Source of the DNA: Pseudisothecium myosuroides
Taxonomy: Eukaryota; Streptophyta; Bryopsida; Hypnales; Lembophyllaceae
Length of the DNA: 64,000 nucleotides
Assembly (NCBI GenBank): GCA_951799445.1
Contig: OX637289.1
Coordinates: 26,474,245 to 26,538,244 of the forward strand
Direction of reading: 5' to 3'
Position numbers and translations under genes: made by a program. Under the pieces are notes generated by a model that was not told where the DNA came from, searched no databases, and saw only the letters and a list, made by a program, of their open reading frames with translations. Shown piece after piece: positions 35,821 to 48,366 of this stretch (its first letter is position 1; the number at the start of each line of letters is the position of its first letter).

Positions 35821-36750
35821 TTAATCCCTTAAGTCCCTTGACTATATTTTCATCAAAAACGATCCAAAACTACCATTTCTTGTACAAGTATCAAATTTTA
35901 GAAAAAAAACATTTTTGAATACATGTAACCATTGGATCTTGCAGTATGCTAGTTTGAGAAGATGTGGAAAAAATTTCAGAAATTTCCACCATGTGGATTG
36001 CAAGATATTAGCGTTTGAATTGACAAAAATCCTTTTTTTGCCCCTGCAAAAAACAAGGTAGTTGCACTTCACAAGCTCACATTTGTATGAAAAAATGTCC
36101 AAAATGGTGGTGCTTCTTTGGATTCATTGTTCAAGGCATATTGGCTATATGCTTGAAAAATTTTAGATCATTTTGAATTGTACAACATATAGGAAAAAAA
36201 TAGTAAGTAGAAAAAAGTAGAGAATGATTCAAAATACTAAATTGTTAAGAATTTAGTTATGGAATTGAAAAATGCCAGTCCCAATAGTTGTAATAAACAA
36301 TCTACATCCTATGATTTTATTTTTTTCCAAAAGTATTGAAAGTTGAGTAAAACAAACAACTTCAAAGATTATTTTAGTGTAGAGAATCCATAAGTGCCCA
36401 CAAACTAAAACTCCTTAAATTTTCATTTCATTGATCAAAATGGAATGATTTAAAGCTTTCCACGTACATATAAATCTAGAAAACCAATTTCAAATTTTTG
36501 TTTTTGAGAAGTTTTTTTTTTTTTTTTTTTCCTACCCGGATTGCTTGGCCGAGGAAAAAAACTACATATCATTCAATAACTTTATAATTATGTAGTTCAA
36601 AAGTTATGAAAATTGTTGGTCCTTAAAGAAAAACCTGCCCCCCATGTTGTGTGAAAATTTCAAATAAAGAATACAAAAATTCCATTTGTAGTGAGTTGCC
36701 CAAAATTGCTATGTTGCCAAAAAAACACAGCTTGGTCCTTCAAGGGTTAA
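35821..36750 (+). mobile_element. TTAA-ended element, third type
   Basis: Starts TTAATCCCTTAAGTCCC and ends GGTCCTTCAAGGGTTAA; 930 bp. The interior from about 35930 to 36400 matches 31729-32637 in reverse complement, including ATACATGTAACCATTGGATC and ATTTCAGAAATTTCCACCA. It lies 48 bp after copy 5. Confidence 0.65.
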
Positions 36751-36947
36751 CCACATGAATTGTTGAAATTCCACTAAGAAATAAGAAGAAGAAGGAAAAC
36801 GGGAGAGAGGAAAAAAGATGATGAGAAAGAAGAAAAAAGAAAAGAAGAGTGAAACTGAAATTGGCTCTTGTTTATAGCTCTGTCTTAGGGGCGAGACCCA
36901 AACAATGATTTATCTTAAATTTTAGTCACTATTATAAAGGTAGGACA

Positions 36948-37548
36948 TTAATCCCTAAAGGACCAAGTGTCCGTTCAACGTACGCAAGAAATCTTGGGTA
37001 GGTTCCTATGAAGTCTTTTTTGGTCAGATGTTCATGAAATTTGGACCCAATGTATGAGTATGTGCCTCCTTCGTGAAATTCTAATTTTTTTTCCGATTGG
37101 GTGCCCGGATCAAAAGTTATGATGCCCTGAACTTTATGGGCAGCTCGGACAATGTGAGAATCTTTGGAGAATCTTTTGCAAAAAAGCTCATCAACTTTTG
37201 AAATTTGGCATGTATGTAACTAATAAAATATGGCATACAATTGTCTCGAAAAAAACAAATTTTAATACTCAAATCACATTCTAAGAGTAGTCAAACTTTG
37301 TTAGCTATGTTGGGGCGGTTTCAAAAAAAAAAACATTTTCTTCTAACTTCAAACGTTATAATCTTTCAATCCGCGAGGTCAAATGGGCTGAAATTTTTTC
37401 CACACTTTGGTAAAATACTTTACTTCAGTTTTATATGGTTGAAGTTTCAAAAAAAAGTTTCAATTTTTAGTTTTGAATAACGTACCAAAAAACCATAGTT
37501 TTTGACAATGTCTCCCTAAATACCCCCCCTTGGTCCTTTAGGGGTTAA
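36948..37548 (-). mobile_element. TTAA-ended element, short type, copy 2 (601 bp, inverted)
   Basis: Starts TTAATCCCTAAAGGACC and ends GGTCCTTTAGGGGTTAA. The complement of its interior contains GATTGAAAGATTATAACG, matching the short-type copy at 33693. Both TTAA ends are intact. Confidence 0.7.
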
Positions 37549-38602
37549 ATCCATCTCACGAAGTGGGACCAACAAAATAAATCCTTTGTTTTTAGGGGGT
37601 AAAAGTAAACAAAACCCCCTATTTTGTGCTGTGTCTAGGATATTTTGAAGACCTCTACTAGCTAATTTGGGGTATCTGATTGCAAATATGAATTCAAAAT
37701 TTGCAATTTTTTTTTTTGTGGCAAATAAAAAATTCTTGCATTTCCGCAGGGTAAATCCACCCTATTCGTCCCACTTCATGTGACCGGCTTAACGTCCCCA
37801 TTATAAAGACCCCCCAGCTAATCCTCCTCTTATCTTACTCAAACATGTGGTGTGGTGATTCCTCCCTCACTAACCTCACTTGTAAGCTAAGCTAATTGTC
37901 CTCCCAAACCTTGCATGTGTAAGCTAATTCTCTTCACATGATTTGGTGTCAAACAAATGATATGCCATTCATTTTGGAAAGCCCTGGAGTGTTGTGGAAA
38001 GATCAATTACGCTACTGTTTGTATTAATTCTACCGTTTGTATCTAATGTCGGATGTAAGTTAAATGGTACACAAGGAGGCCAAGAGCGAGAGGAATGCGG
38101 CATTGGTATTCAACGATGATGACACCACCGTACGTTCTATCATTCTCATTCCTGTTGTTACGACCTCTTGTACTTGTCTTCCCCTTTGTCACCTACACAC
38201 TCCTATCTTCAGTTCTCATCCCATCCATTGCAAGTGCTGATCATACTCAACCTGTGCAATCTTTTGCAAAACAGCCCCGGCTTGCTTTTGTGGGGGTCCA
38301 AGATTTCAAATGGCCGCAAGTTGGAGGTGATAAAATGTTGGGACTCGACCAAGGAGCTCACGGCCTCAGTGAGTAAGCTTCTCAAGTATGATACTCGCTA
38401 TCCGGAAAGTGTGGGAATAAATTTCAGCGGTAGACAAGCAATACCAAAACAACGGTGCAATTCAAAAAATAATTTTTGGACTTTATGTGATTTTTAAAAT
38501 TTATAGAAGGGTGATGCCCGGAGCATCCCATTTTAGTTTGTAGACATGCCTATTAACATTAGAAAAAAGCTATTGTAGGGCGTCTACCAACCCATGCCCA
38601 AC
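37549..38602. other. Intergenic DNA between two TTAA elements, with one small frame
   Basis: Less AT-rich than its neighbours from about 37760 to 38450. Apart from the small frame at 38095 no gene was recognised. Confidence 0.4.
38095..38376 (+). CDS. Hypothetical small protein with signal-peptide-like N-terminus
   Basis: An ATG-started 93-aa frame. The N-terminal 48 residues are strongly hydrophobic (VLSFSFLLLRPLVLVFPFV) and end in IASA before DHTQ, which looks like a signal-peptide cleavage site. The rest is short and polar with no recognised domain. A GTGAGTAAG donor-like motif lies at 38370, at the end of the frame, so it could be a first exon. No homolog comes to mind and it may be a chance frame. 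Confidence 0.2.
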   Translation: MRHWYSTMMTPPYVLSFSFLLLRPLVLVFPFVTYTLLSSVLIPSIASADHTQPVQSFAKQPRLAFVGVQDFKWPQVGGDKMLGLDQGAHGLSE

Positions 38603-39536
38603 TTAACCCCTAAAGGACCATTGTCCCTTTAGGGAACAAATGGGATTTCAGGCAGGTACCTACGGTTTGAATTTTGTCTTGATTTTTTGAAACTTTTTTT
38701 GAAGATAGAAAAATTGATTAGCTTTGTGGGAATGTAATTTTTTTTTTTCAATCGGTGCTCAAGAACAAAAGTTATACCTAGATAAGCTCAAAACAAGGAA
38801 GAAGGGGTAGCAAAAAAAAATTCAAAAATTTGAATTTTTTATATTTTATATTTCCCTTATATATTATATTTTTGCTTGTATTTTGTCTACATGGAAAGCT
38901 TTGATTCATTCCATTTGGATTTGTTATGAGAAAGTAATGGACAATCTTGATTTGTGAGCAATTAGAGCATCTTCTAGAAAAAATAACTTGTAGGATTCAT
39001 TTCTTAATACAATTTTTACAATTTTTCAAAAAATAGTTCCACATGGTTTAGTTTGTTTTCTAAAAAAATCTCACCATTGGAATTAGTGCATTTTAATTTC
39101 ATCCTAGGATATTAATAATTTAGATTTTCCTTGTATCTCGTACCTATTTCTATTTAACAATTTTTTTAAAGAATAAGAATTAAGTTTTTTTGAATTTTTT
39201 TTCCCCTAGACTCTCAACTCAATTCTCCACTATGAAGATTTAAAGCTCAAAACTTTGTAGTGCAAAAAATTAAAGTTAAGAAGGTTCAAAGTCAAATAAT
39301 TTAGTCCTGCAATGTGTTGAAAAACTTGTTTTTTTCCACTTTAAATGCAGATATCTTGCAATCTATTTAGTCAGAATTTCTGAAAAAAAATTCCACCCAT
39401 TTTCATATTAGTTAGGCACAAGCTCCTACGACTAGATGTGCAAAAAAATAATTTTCAATTTTTTTACTCTTTGCTATAGAAATGGCAGTTTTGAGTGTTT
39501 TTTGGCAGAAAAAGGCCTTGGTTCTTTGGGGATTAA
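38603..39536 (-). mobile_element. TTAA-ended element, long type, copy 6 (inverted)
   Basis: Starts TTAACCCCTAAAGGACC and ends TTCTTTGGGGATTAA; 934 bp. Its left 60 bases are the complement of long-type right ends (CAGGCAGGTACC). Near its right end AAATGGCAGTTTTGAGTG is the complement of the usual left-end block. Confidence 0.72.
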
Positions 39537-41773
39537 TATATGCTCACTATCATTTTTGTAATGACTTCAATACCAAATACTAACTTCTATTGCAAGAATG
39601 AATTGATGTGCATTGATTTGAGGCTAACTCATAGGTGAATTGATGACAGTGTGCAATTAAGACATGGATTCTACGACCATTCCAGACACATGTTATCCTC
39701 ATTTCATGTAATCAACTCATAAATTGAAATTAACAACTAATTCCTTCATTTGTATTGTTTGTTTTCCAATGCAAACAACTTAGAATAGGGCTTTTCCCAA
39801 ATGTCTTGAATGGGAGTTTGGATTGGAATGGGATAATTTACCTTAACCCTCCACTTTAGTCCCTAAAGGTCCACTCATCCCAAAAGTGGATGTACCTTAT
39901 TCAACCTTGATTATAACTTTCAATATGACCATTTGATTTAAACTGAAAAAAATATAGCTTGACAAGGTCTTTTTCTAATTCATTTTAAAATTGAAAAAAT
40001 TGAAAAATTGAAAGAAATATTGCAATTGCAAGCTCCACGTGCTACAATCCAATTAAAACAATTATATTATATATTTTTCATTCATATTTACTTCTTTTAA
40101 AATGGGTTTTGAATTTAAATTACAAAATTACAATCTTCATTCTAACCTTCATTTGCGATCAAATTCTAAAATCATTCTAATATATATTCTAATTGATATA
40201 TTTCATTTCCACCTTTTTTTTAAAAATCACAATAATTTAATTTTTCCATCAAAATCTGACATCAAAATCTGACATCAATATAAAATACATATGTATGTTG
40301 ATACATTAGTCTGTGGATAACTCCATCCCATTGTATGCATAATTTCCATGTACAAAACCATTCTTCCATGCTCTGTACCAAATTCATCACCAATTTCACA
40401 ATACTCTCCTAATTGTCCCTTTTGCAACCAAAAATGGATGTGTGGTCTTTAACCGAAAAGGACTAAGTTCATTGCCAAGTGGTCAAATATCATATCTAAG
40501 CTAAATTTAGCACATTAAATTGCGTTTGAATATTGATCCTATATTTTCATCACAATGTTGAATTGTTATTTATCACAATGAAAATTTTCAATTGGTTTTG
40601 TGAAATATTGTCATTGTTAAAATTGTTGAAGCAAAAAGTATAAATAAATACACTCCAATTATTTCAATTTTTTTCTCAAGAGGTACAAGTAGCAAGTGAG
40701 AACTTGCTTATGAAGACTTTGCAGTCTATGGATAACTTCATCCCGTATGATTATTTGGAAAGATCATCTTTTGACCCCTATGACTTTCCATGAAATATGA
40801 ACAAGACATTAAGGTAGAAACACCCATTAGCATCCCTCTTCCCATTCCTGTACCTTAGACTGTTACTAAATTTGTCCCTAGACTTTCCATTAATGTGTTC
40901 TTGAAATGTTTAACTCTCATTTGCTAATGCATTTGAAGGACACATACCTAACTCTCATTCGCTGACTAGAGATTTTTGTAGATTTTAATTTTGGGTCCAC
41001 CTAAGTTATGTGATAGTTTCAGTGGTTTAGGGAGCCAACACTTTGAAAAATCATAGAAATTACATACCACATCCAAATTTTTTTTGTGTGAATATTCATG
41101 ATTTTCAATTGCTAATACTTCAAAAATATCATTTTTAGGAAAAGGTCCCTCTAAGTATGCTGAATTGTTTAATATTGATGATTTTGGGTGTTTCCACCTT
41201 ATATCCGCAATGGATAGTATGTAGAGGTATTTTGAAAATTGTAGTGATAATCTTATATATTCATGGGTAAATTTGTATTATGATCTTCCAATCATGACCA
41301 TGGATCTTCCTCATATTTTCTTCAAAGACAAGAGAGGTTTTCTCGGAGGTTTTCTATCCATATGTATTATGGCATGAAATATACAAAAAAAAATATAGCT
41401 ATAGCCAAATATTTTTTTTGTTGCATGACTTTTTGGTTATTAAATACAAAAAGGGTTGTCACTTTTGTCAAAAATATTAATATTAATATTAATATTATTA
41501 TTTTTATGAACTAGGTATATTACAATTTCTTCATGGCTTGAATGACAAGTATTTGGCTACTATTCATGATTGGGTGGTACAATATCACGGCAATCCAAAA
41601 TCTTGAATTTTCTTTTCATGCCATGAGATGGAGTTATAATTGAAAACATCACTTTACAACCTATATAACACTATTCCAATATCACAAAGTTTCAAGTGTA
41701 AATAGGTGATTGTGAGAAAGACCTATACTATTTTTGCTACACCTTGTGTGCTGACGTGTTTTTCAAGCACAAT
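39537..41773. other. AT-rich intergenic DNA
   Basis: No gene or bounded element. A short direct repeat (AGTCTRTGGATAACTYCATCCC) occurs at about 40309 and 40723. TCCCTAAAGGTCC at about 39861 resembles a TTAA-family end but is unpaired. TAATATTAATATTAATATTA lies at about 41478. Confidence 0.45.
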
Positions 41774-42682
41774 TTAACTCCTAAAATTCTTTCATGATTA
41801 GAGGCCAAAAACGGGTTCAAAATACTTGAATGTCTCCAAAGTAAGGTCAAAATCTTCATCAACATTTTTTTTAATAAATTCAACCATAGGATCCTTTAAT
41901 TTACTTGTTCAAGTACATTGTACTAAAATTTTAGAGTGGATCTCCACCAATTGCAAGTTCAATGTGCCTAAACTTCAAAATTGGTAGGCTTTTCTAGCCC
42001 TTCCCAAAGGTGTAGTTTTGTCTTTTAACATTTACTGAAAAAAACCCATATTTCCTATACATTTCACATTTTGGCAATATGTTGGTAGATGGGTTGAAAA
42101 CATATGCAAAAAATTTTAACCAAAAAAACTTTCATATTCATTTGAATTTTTTTGTAAAGTGGAAGGTATTACTGAATGAATGCTAAAACTAATATGCTAG
42201 TGACTTTTGGAAGAATTTGAGAGTTGTTAATCCCAATGGTGAGAATGTTTTAGTAAACAATTAATATACTTAATTTTAATTTTAATTTTAATAAAATTAA
42301 GAGCAAAAGACAACTTTATATGTTTTTTTTGCCTTCATTGCCCGCCAAATAAAACTTCTCATAACTTTTACCTCATTATTTTGAATTGAATGGTTCAAAT
42401 GTTTTTGAGTATGTATCAATCTATACAATCTCTAAAAAGTAATTAATATTTTCTTAGAATAAATTTTTTGTTACCCAATTTGACATTGAAATCAAAGAAA
42501 CCCTTCTAACTTTTGCAATATTTATCGGAATGACATGAAACAAAGCTTCACCCATAGATTATGATGAATAACATCCATCCCAAAAATTGATGCAAAAAAT
42601 ACAAATTATAAAATCAATATAATCTATCCGAGTTCTCAAAAAAGCCCAATTGAAAGTGGGCTCCTCAGTCCTTTGGATCTAA
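41774..42682 (+). mobile_element. TTAA-family element, degenerate copy
   Basis: The left end is TTAACTCCTAAAATTC and the right end CAGTCCTTTGGATCTAA, about 909 bp. Inside are ATAGGATCCTTTAATTTACTTG and CCCGCC...CTCATAACTTTTACC, as in other copies. Both ends are mutated, so it is an older insertion. Confidence 0.45.
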
Positions 42683-43826
42683 TAATAATGATTTGATGCA
42701 TTTGAAATTCATTATAAAACTGGAAATATGCATTTTAACCTTACACCTAATTTTTTTTATTATTTCTAAAATTAAGATGGTAGAAAATATCACTTAATGA
42801 AAATATGTCACTCTTGCTGAATTAGAGGTTTGAAGTATTATTGAGTATCTATTCTAAAGCAATTAATAACTTAATATACTATGTACCAATTCATTGTATC
42901 TCCCAACAACCCATACAACCCATAGGTCTGAACAGGGTTTTTAGTTTCGTTTTTAATGAAGTGCCAAAGTGGCGATATTGAATGTTATAGTGGTGCTCCA
43001 AATTTCAACATTCAAGCACATTTTGGATAGAAAATTCAGTTTTCATCCACAATCTGGCAATTTCATCCAAGATTTAAAAAAAATAAAATTGAAGTTTTCT
43101 GGTGATTTTCTGTTCTTTTAGTGCTATTTTGTTCTATGGGCTTCAGGTTTATGCACCGGGTGCAGGGTCCATTATTTTGGTGCAAATTGACGACAAATCG
43201 CCAGAAAAAACAACACTGGGCCCGAACGCTCCCTGTGAGAGTGATCACTAGTCGAAAGAAAGAAGATATGAAAACGCCAATCTCAGAGGCGAAAAAACAG
43301 AGATCACTCTTGAATAATATGCTCAACAGATAAAGTCTATTACAAACTTCGGTCCTTCCTGTCGAAACTTCTATTCAGCGAACAATCTTCACAAGAACTA
43401 GAGGTGTAGCACTTGAATGCCTGCACATCTCTTTATCTAGTAGCTCCTAACTAAGAAATTCTGAACAACATCGAACACAAAGAATAAACATGTTATATTG
43501 GTCTATTACAACCTTATTCTACAATAAGCAAACACAATCTCCAAATAAGATGAGGCAGCTTAACCAATTTCACACCCTCCATCCAAAATATATGAGCAAA
43601 GACTCTGACCCTCACCATCGGTTCCTCAAGTCTCTCCTGTCCAGAGAGGGAATAATACTAGTTTGAGTGATGAAATGGTTCTCGTTCAAAGATGCAATGG
43701 CTCTCATTCAAGTTGGTATACCGGCCAGTGTCTCAGAGATATATTTATGCCAGTACCTTTGTCTGGAATGCAAAGCCCCAGTACCGATGGATGAGAAAAA
43801 CACGCTCTTCGGGAGATTTCTGGCAG
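42683..43826. other. Intergenic DNA and 3' region of the coiled-coil gene
   Basis: AT-rich to about 42900, then mixed composition. 43340-43826 probably includes the 3' UTR of the minus-strand coiled-coil gene. Frames at 43063-43333 on both strands have no recognised domain. Confidence 0.4.
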
Positions 43827-46800
43827 TCACTTCCGCAAAGCTCTGATGGTCTGTGTCAGTTCTTCTCTTTCGGCCACAATATCCAAATACTTATCATTAA
43901 TTTCAACAAACCTATCGTTCAACGCCTTAAAGTCAGTCTCCTTCTCACAAAGCTCCAAGCCCAAGGCGCTAGCCTTCACAGCTGCAGCCTTCTTGTCTTC
44001 CACAAAGGCCGCATTTCCGGCCTCTAATTCCACGCGTTCATCTTCCAGCTGCTTCACCTGGTCATTGGCGTCCTGTAACTTACTTGTGAGGTTACTAATC
44101 TCCGCTTCCAGGGCTTTCAAACCCTCCTTGTCCTTGTTCAGTTCCAGGCGCATTAGCTTCGCCTCCCGTTCAATTCTCCTTTTGTTCAAAAGCTCAACCT
44201 CATTCCGTTTAAGAGTCTCTTCATGCTGGACGATGATACTGTCCATGCTCTCAAGTTTGAGGGAAAACTCAGCCTTTTCCTCTTCCAAAGCCTTCACTTG
44301 CTCTTCAAGCTGCGATATCTGCGCTGACAATTCGCCATTTCTCCGGTCAAGGTCCGCCAACTTCCCCTCCAGCGTAGTCTTCACTTCACTCAACTCCAGG
44401 CCCCCTTTGGCCGCTGTCTCGGTATTCATCTTGTGCTTTTTCCCGTCCTCCTTCACTGCATTCAACATCTCTTCCGTGGAATGCAGCATACGTTCGGCGT
44501 CGGTCCTCTTCGCCTCAGACTCTGCAACTTGGGCTTCAAGAGAACTTTTGGCAGCTGATAATGCTGAAACTTCCGCCTCCAGCTTGCCGAGATCTGAACG
44601 GAGTGTCTCAGCGTCCAGTTTGTAGTCCTCCATCTCGTCATTCGAGGCCTTCACCATGGCTTGCATCAGGAGTTCTATTTCCGTCTTCTTTGACTTCGAC
44701 TCGGCAACCTGGGCTTCAAGAGTCTTAACACTCGACCTTAGTGTCTGAGTGTCCATCTTGTATTTCTCGATTTCCTCATTCAATGCCTTCAGTATACCTT
44801 CTGATTCGACCGTCTTCGCCTCGGTCCCTGCAACCTGGGCTTGCGTTAATGTTGACAGCTGCTCTTCTAGCTTCTCAATATTCGACCTGAGTGAGTGCGT
44901 GTCTATCTTGTACTTCTCATTTAAGGCCTTAATCGTGGCTTCGGTTTCGATCTGCTTTGCTTCCGACGCTGCAACCTGGGCTTCGATGGTCGTTTTGGCT
45001 GACGCTAATATAGAAATTTGCTCTTCCAGCTCCTCAATTTTTAACCTGCACAGTCCAAGGAAACCGTTACACATGGTGATATGCACGCTTGTTCTGGGAA
45101 AAAAACCCAGCGGCTAATTGCGGATGCCTCTACCCCAAATAGAAATCTCTGATTTTCAAATGTCTCTTTCCATAGTACACTTCTCAATATCATCCTCATT
45201 GATTGAAATGTGAAAAGCCCTATTCGACAATCTTAGAATGCTATTCCTGTAACCGCATGCCATAACTCTACTAGACATAAGAGATTAATTATTTGGAGTG
45301 ATGGACCCAAGATGCTACTATTGCTTTTAACACATGCCTCATTTTCATTAAGCATGCACCATAACATTCTACATGGTTGAACCATTTCATAGTCTCTGCC
45401 CTTGGGTTAGAGGCAATAAACCAAAAAAACAATTAATCAGAGCCAAAAGCAAGAACTGGCAAGAAATTTGGAGAAAGAAGACATACTTGAATTCGGCTCT
45501 GGCTTCATCACCTTCCTTGATTTCCCCCTCAAGAGCGTCTTCACGGATTCCCAATTCGTACTCAGCTTCATCTTTCTTTTCAGTGACATCCTTGAGGGAT
45601 TTCTCAAGTACAGATATGCGATCCAGAGCCTCCTTCTTCGCGCGTTCCAGCTGTTCCACGTTCTGCACTAATGCACTTTTCTCGGACTCAAACATTGTAA
45701 AATTCTTGGCATGGTCTCTTTGGTGACGCTCCAGCTCCAGCCTGGCTCTTTCCAGGTCCCCTGTCGCTGCTCGGTTCTCTCCAGCCATTCGACGCTTGTG
45801 CTCCATTTCCCTCTTCTCAGCCTCGTCGAGCTGGTGTTCCAAAGTATCACGAGCGTGCCTGGAGTCTTCCAACATTTTGGATACTTTCGCAAGCCGGTCC
45901 TCCAACTCTGTAACCTTGCCCGTCGCTCTTTCATCCAACCTCGACATGAGCTCAATTTGAGAGTTGAGAGTGGGCAGCTGTTCATTGTCCAGTTCCTCAA
46001 TCCGCAGCCTACACGAAAATTACAGGCCAAAACAGCATCAGATATCAAACAAACAACCTGATGCGATGGCGCAAGAGGCACACAAATGAGATATTAACAA
46101 CATTACGCAATAGAAACAGCAAGCACTCGTAGATGCTTGAAATGGTGCCTAACGACGTCGTCAAAGAAGAGGAGAAAACAATTTTTTACATTTTCTCTCA
46201 GTTCCAGAAATCACACCCGGATTTCATTCACCACTCATGTGCCATTATATTCTGTGAAAAGTTAAAAAACATAATTTAAAAGAAAGCTTACCTTCTTTTC
46301 TCACACAAAGTACGGCTTTCGTCAAGCTCCTTCTCCACAGCAGCGATATTTCTCAACAGTTTCTTCTTTTCCAAATTCATGGCGTTAATATCAGCCTGAC
46401 CCCCAAATATTTTCCCCGTTACGAAATAGGCCAACTGTCAAACACTGTACATAAGAAGCTAGGAAACCATCAAAGGATACAACCTCTATTCACAAGTTAT
46501 TACAAGCGTACAGGAAGATTACATGGCCTGAGATGACCAATTCCACAAACCAACTGCTCCTAAAGAGCTCAAACCTGGACGTGTATGCATCAAAATCTAG
46601 ATTCACACCATTCTCAACTCAATGGATAACTGTCGAGGACTACAATCCTCTATTAACAGAAAACTTGGATATATTAACGATGAACTACGATGCACTTTCA
46701 GAAGTAAAGGCTTAGAAAGAGTACAACAAACTCACCATGAACTCGGCGGAATCTCCCTTCAACTGCCTCACTCGTTCTTCAAGTTCAAGCTTTTTTTCTT

Positions 46801-48366
46801 CGATTTTCTTCACAGACAGGAGGGCATCATCTTTCTCCTCAACCGCCTGCTCGATGTCATCTAACAGCTTATTGGTCTTTTCCTTCAATTTCACTAACTC
46901 GGCCTCCCGGTTCTCGGCCTCGTCCTTCAATTTCACGATTTCTGCCTCATGCTGTTTTGCTTCTTCCCGTAATTTCACGATCCTTTCCTCCTGACTAGTA
47001 TTTTTTTCCAACGAGCTTGCACGCCCAGTTTCAGTATCGGATTGAAGCTTGGTAAACGTGACAAGCAGCAGAGAATAATCCTGTTCTGCCTTGGAAAGCC
47101 TTGCTGCCCATTCCCGTTTGAGCTGTGCAATGGCGGCAGCATCTTTCTCCGTTTGGTCCAAAAGGTCTCGATTCTCTTGCTCCTTCAAGGACAACCTATT
47201 TGCACTGGCCTCAACATCTCTCCGAAGTTGGACAAGGAGTTGTTGAGTTTCTAGGTCTGTCGAAGACATCCTCTGTGCACTGGCCTCCGCATCTCTCCGA
47301 ACTTCGGCAAGCAGCTGCTGACTCTCTTGCTCCTTCAATAATAACTTCTGTGCTCTGGCTTCCGCATCTCTCCGAACTTCGGCAAGCAGCTGCTGACTCT
47401 CTTGCTCCTTCAATAATAACTTCTGTCCACTGGCTTCCGCATCTCTCCGAGCTTGGGCAAGAAGTTGTTGATACTCTTGCTCCTTGAGAGACCATCCTTG
47501 TGCACTGGCTTCAGCGTCTCTCCGAGCTTGGGCAAGCAGTTGTTGCGTCCCTTGCTCTTTCACGGACAGTCTCTGCACATTGGCTTCTGCTTCTCTCCGA
47601 ACACTGGCAAGCAGCTGTAGATTCGCTTGCTCCTTAGAGGACAACCTCTGCAGCCACTCTCGCTCAACCGCTGCAACTGCTTCCTTCTGGCCCACTGAAG
47701 CTTGGCTCCTGGAAGCATCAGCATCTCTACGCATCTTCTCAATCAAGGTATCTTTCTCACGAACTATTTTGTCAGCCGAATCCTTTGAGGCTGACAGTTG
47801 CTTCAAGAGATTCGCATTTTCCTCCTTTAGTTGCTTGATCATACGCTTACCCTCTTCACCACTGTCAACAAACACAGCAAGATGAGCGATAACATTCTCT
47901 GGAGACCAGTTTAGGGTTCCAGGATCATCATAGCAGCAGCAACTAATCTACGTCTCACAATTTGCATAAAAAACCCTTCACAAAGTCGAAACCTGGAAGA
48001 AGGAACTTACACGCCACTATCTCGCTTGGGCACAGCCTGGTACGAAGAAGTTTCTTCTTCCTTCTTGCGTTTTTCCTGCTTGGGAGGATAGGTGGTGGGT
48101 GGGTAACTGGGAGCTGCAGGGGGGTATTGAGTCGACTGCTTGAGAGAGTGGTGCGGAGCATACTGATCCTCGTGAGAAGAAGGCTTGGCAGGAGGATAGC
48201 TGGGTGGAGCTACATAGGCTTGGTGGATTGGGGCCGCATCTGGACGTTGGAATGCAGCGGGTCGAGACGGCTGGGGCATCCCCGAAGACACGGCTGCCGA
48301 GGCATAATGATCTGGCTTGGGATCATTGTAGGCCTGGTACGCAAATGGATCATATGGTTGATACAT
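43827..48366 (-). CDS. Long coiled-coil protein with Pro/Tyr-rich N-terminus
   Basis: Five exons (minus strand): 48011-48366, 46736-47861, 46292-46395, 45487-46008, 43827-45045. All junctions are phase-consistent, giving 1108 aa. Residues 1-118 are rich in Pro, Tyr, Ala and Gln with YPP/SYPP motifs, and are probably disordered. The remaining 990 residues are almost wholly heptad-like, rich in Glu, Lys, Leu, Gln and Ala. Six 25-aa repeats lie at 207-356 (form RRDAEASxQxLxLKEQExQQ followed by LLAxx). Exon 5 holds several longer units marked by YKxDxxTLRS and EAQVAxSEAK. No motor, kinase or membrane segment is visible. A structural or tethering scaffold is inferred; I do not recognise a named family. 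The Met is the first in the first exon. Confidence 0.85.
47150..47599 (-). repeat. Six tandem 75-bp units encoding 25-aa coiled-coil repeats
   Basis: In-frame 75-bp units in exon 2 of the coiled-coil gene. Two neighbouring units (about 47275-47425) are nearly identical at DNA level, indicating recent duplication or gene conversion. Outer units have diverged, and a partial unit precedes them. Confidence 0.85.
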
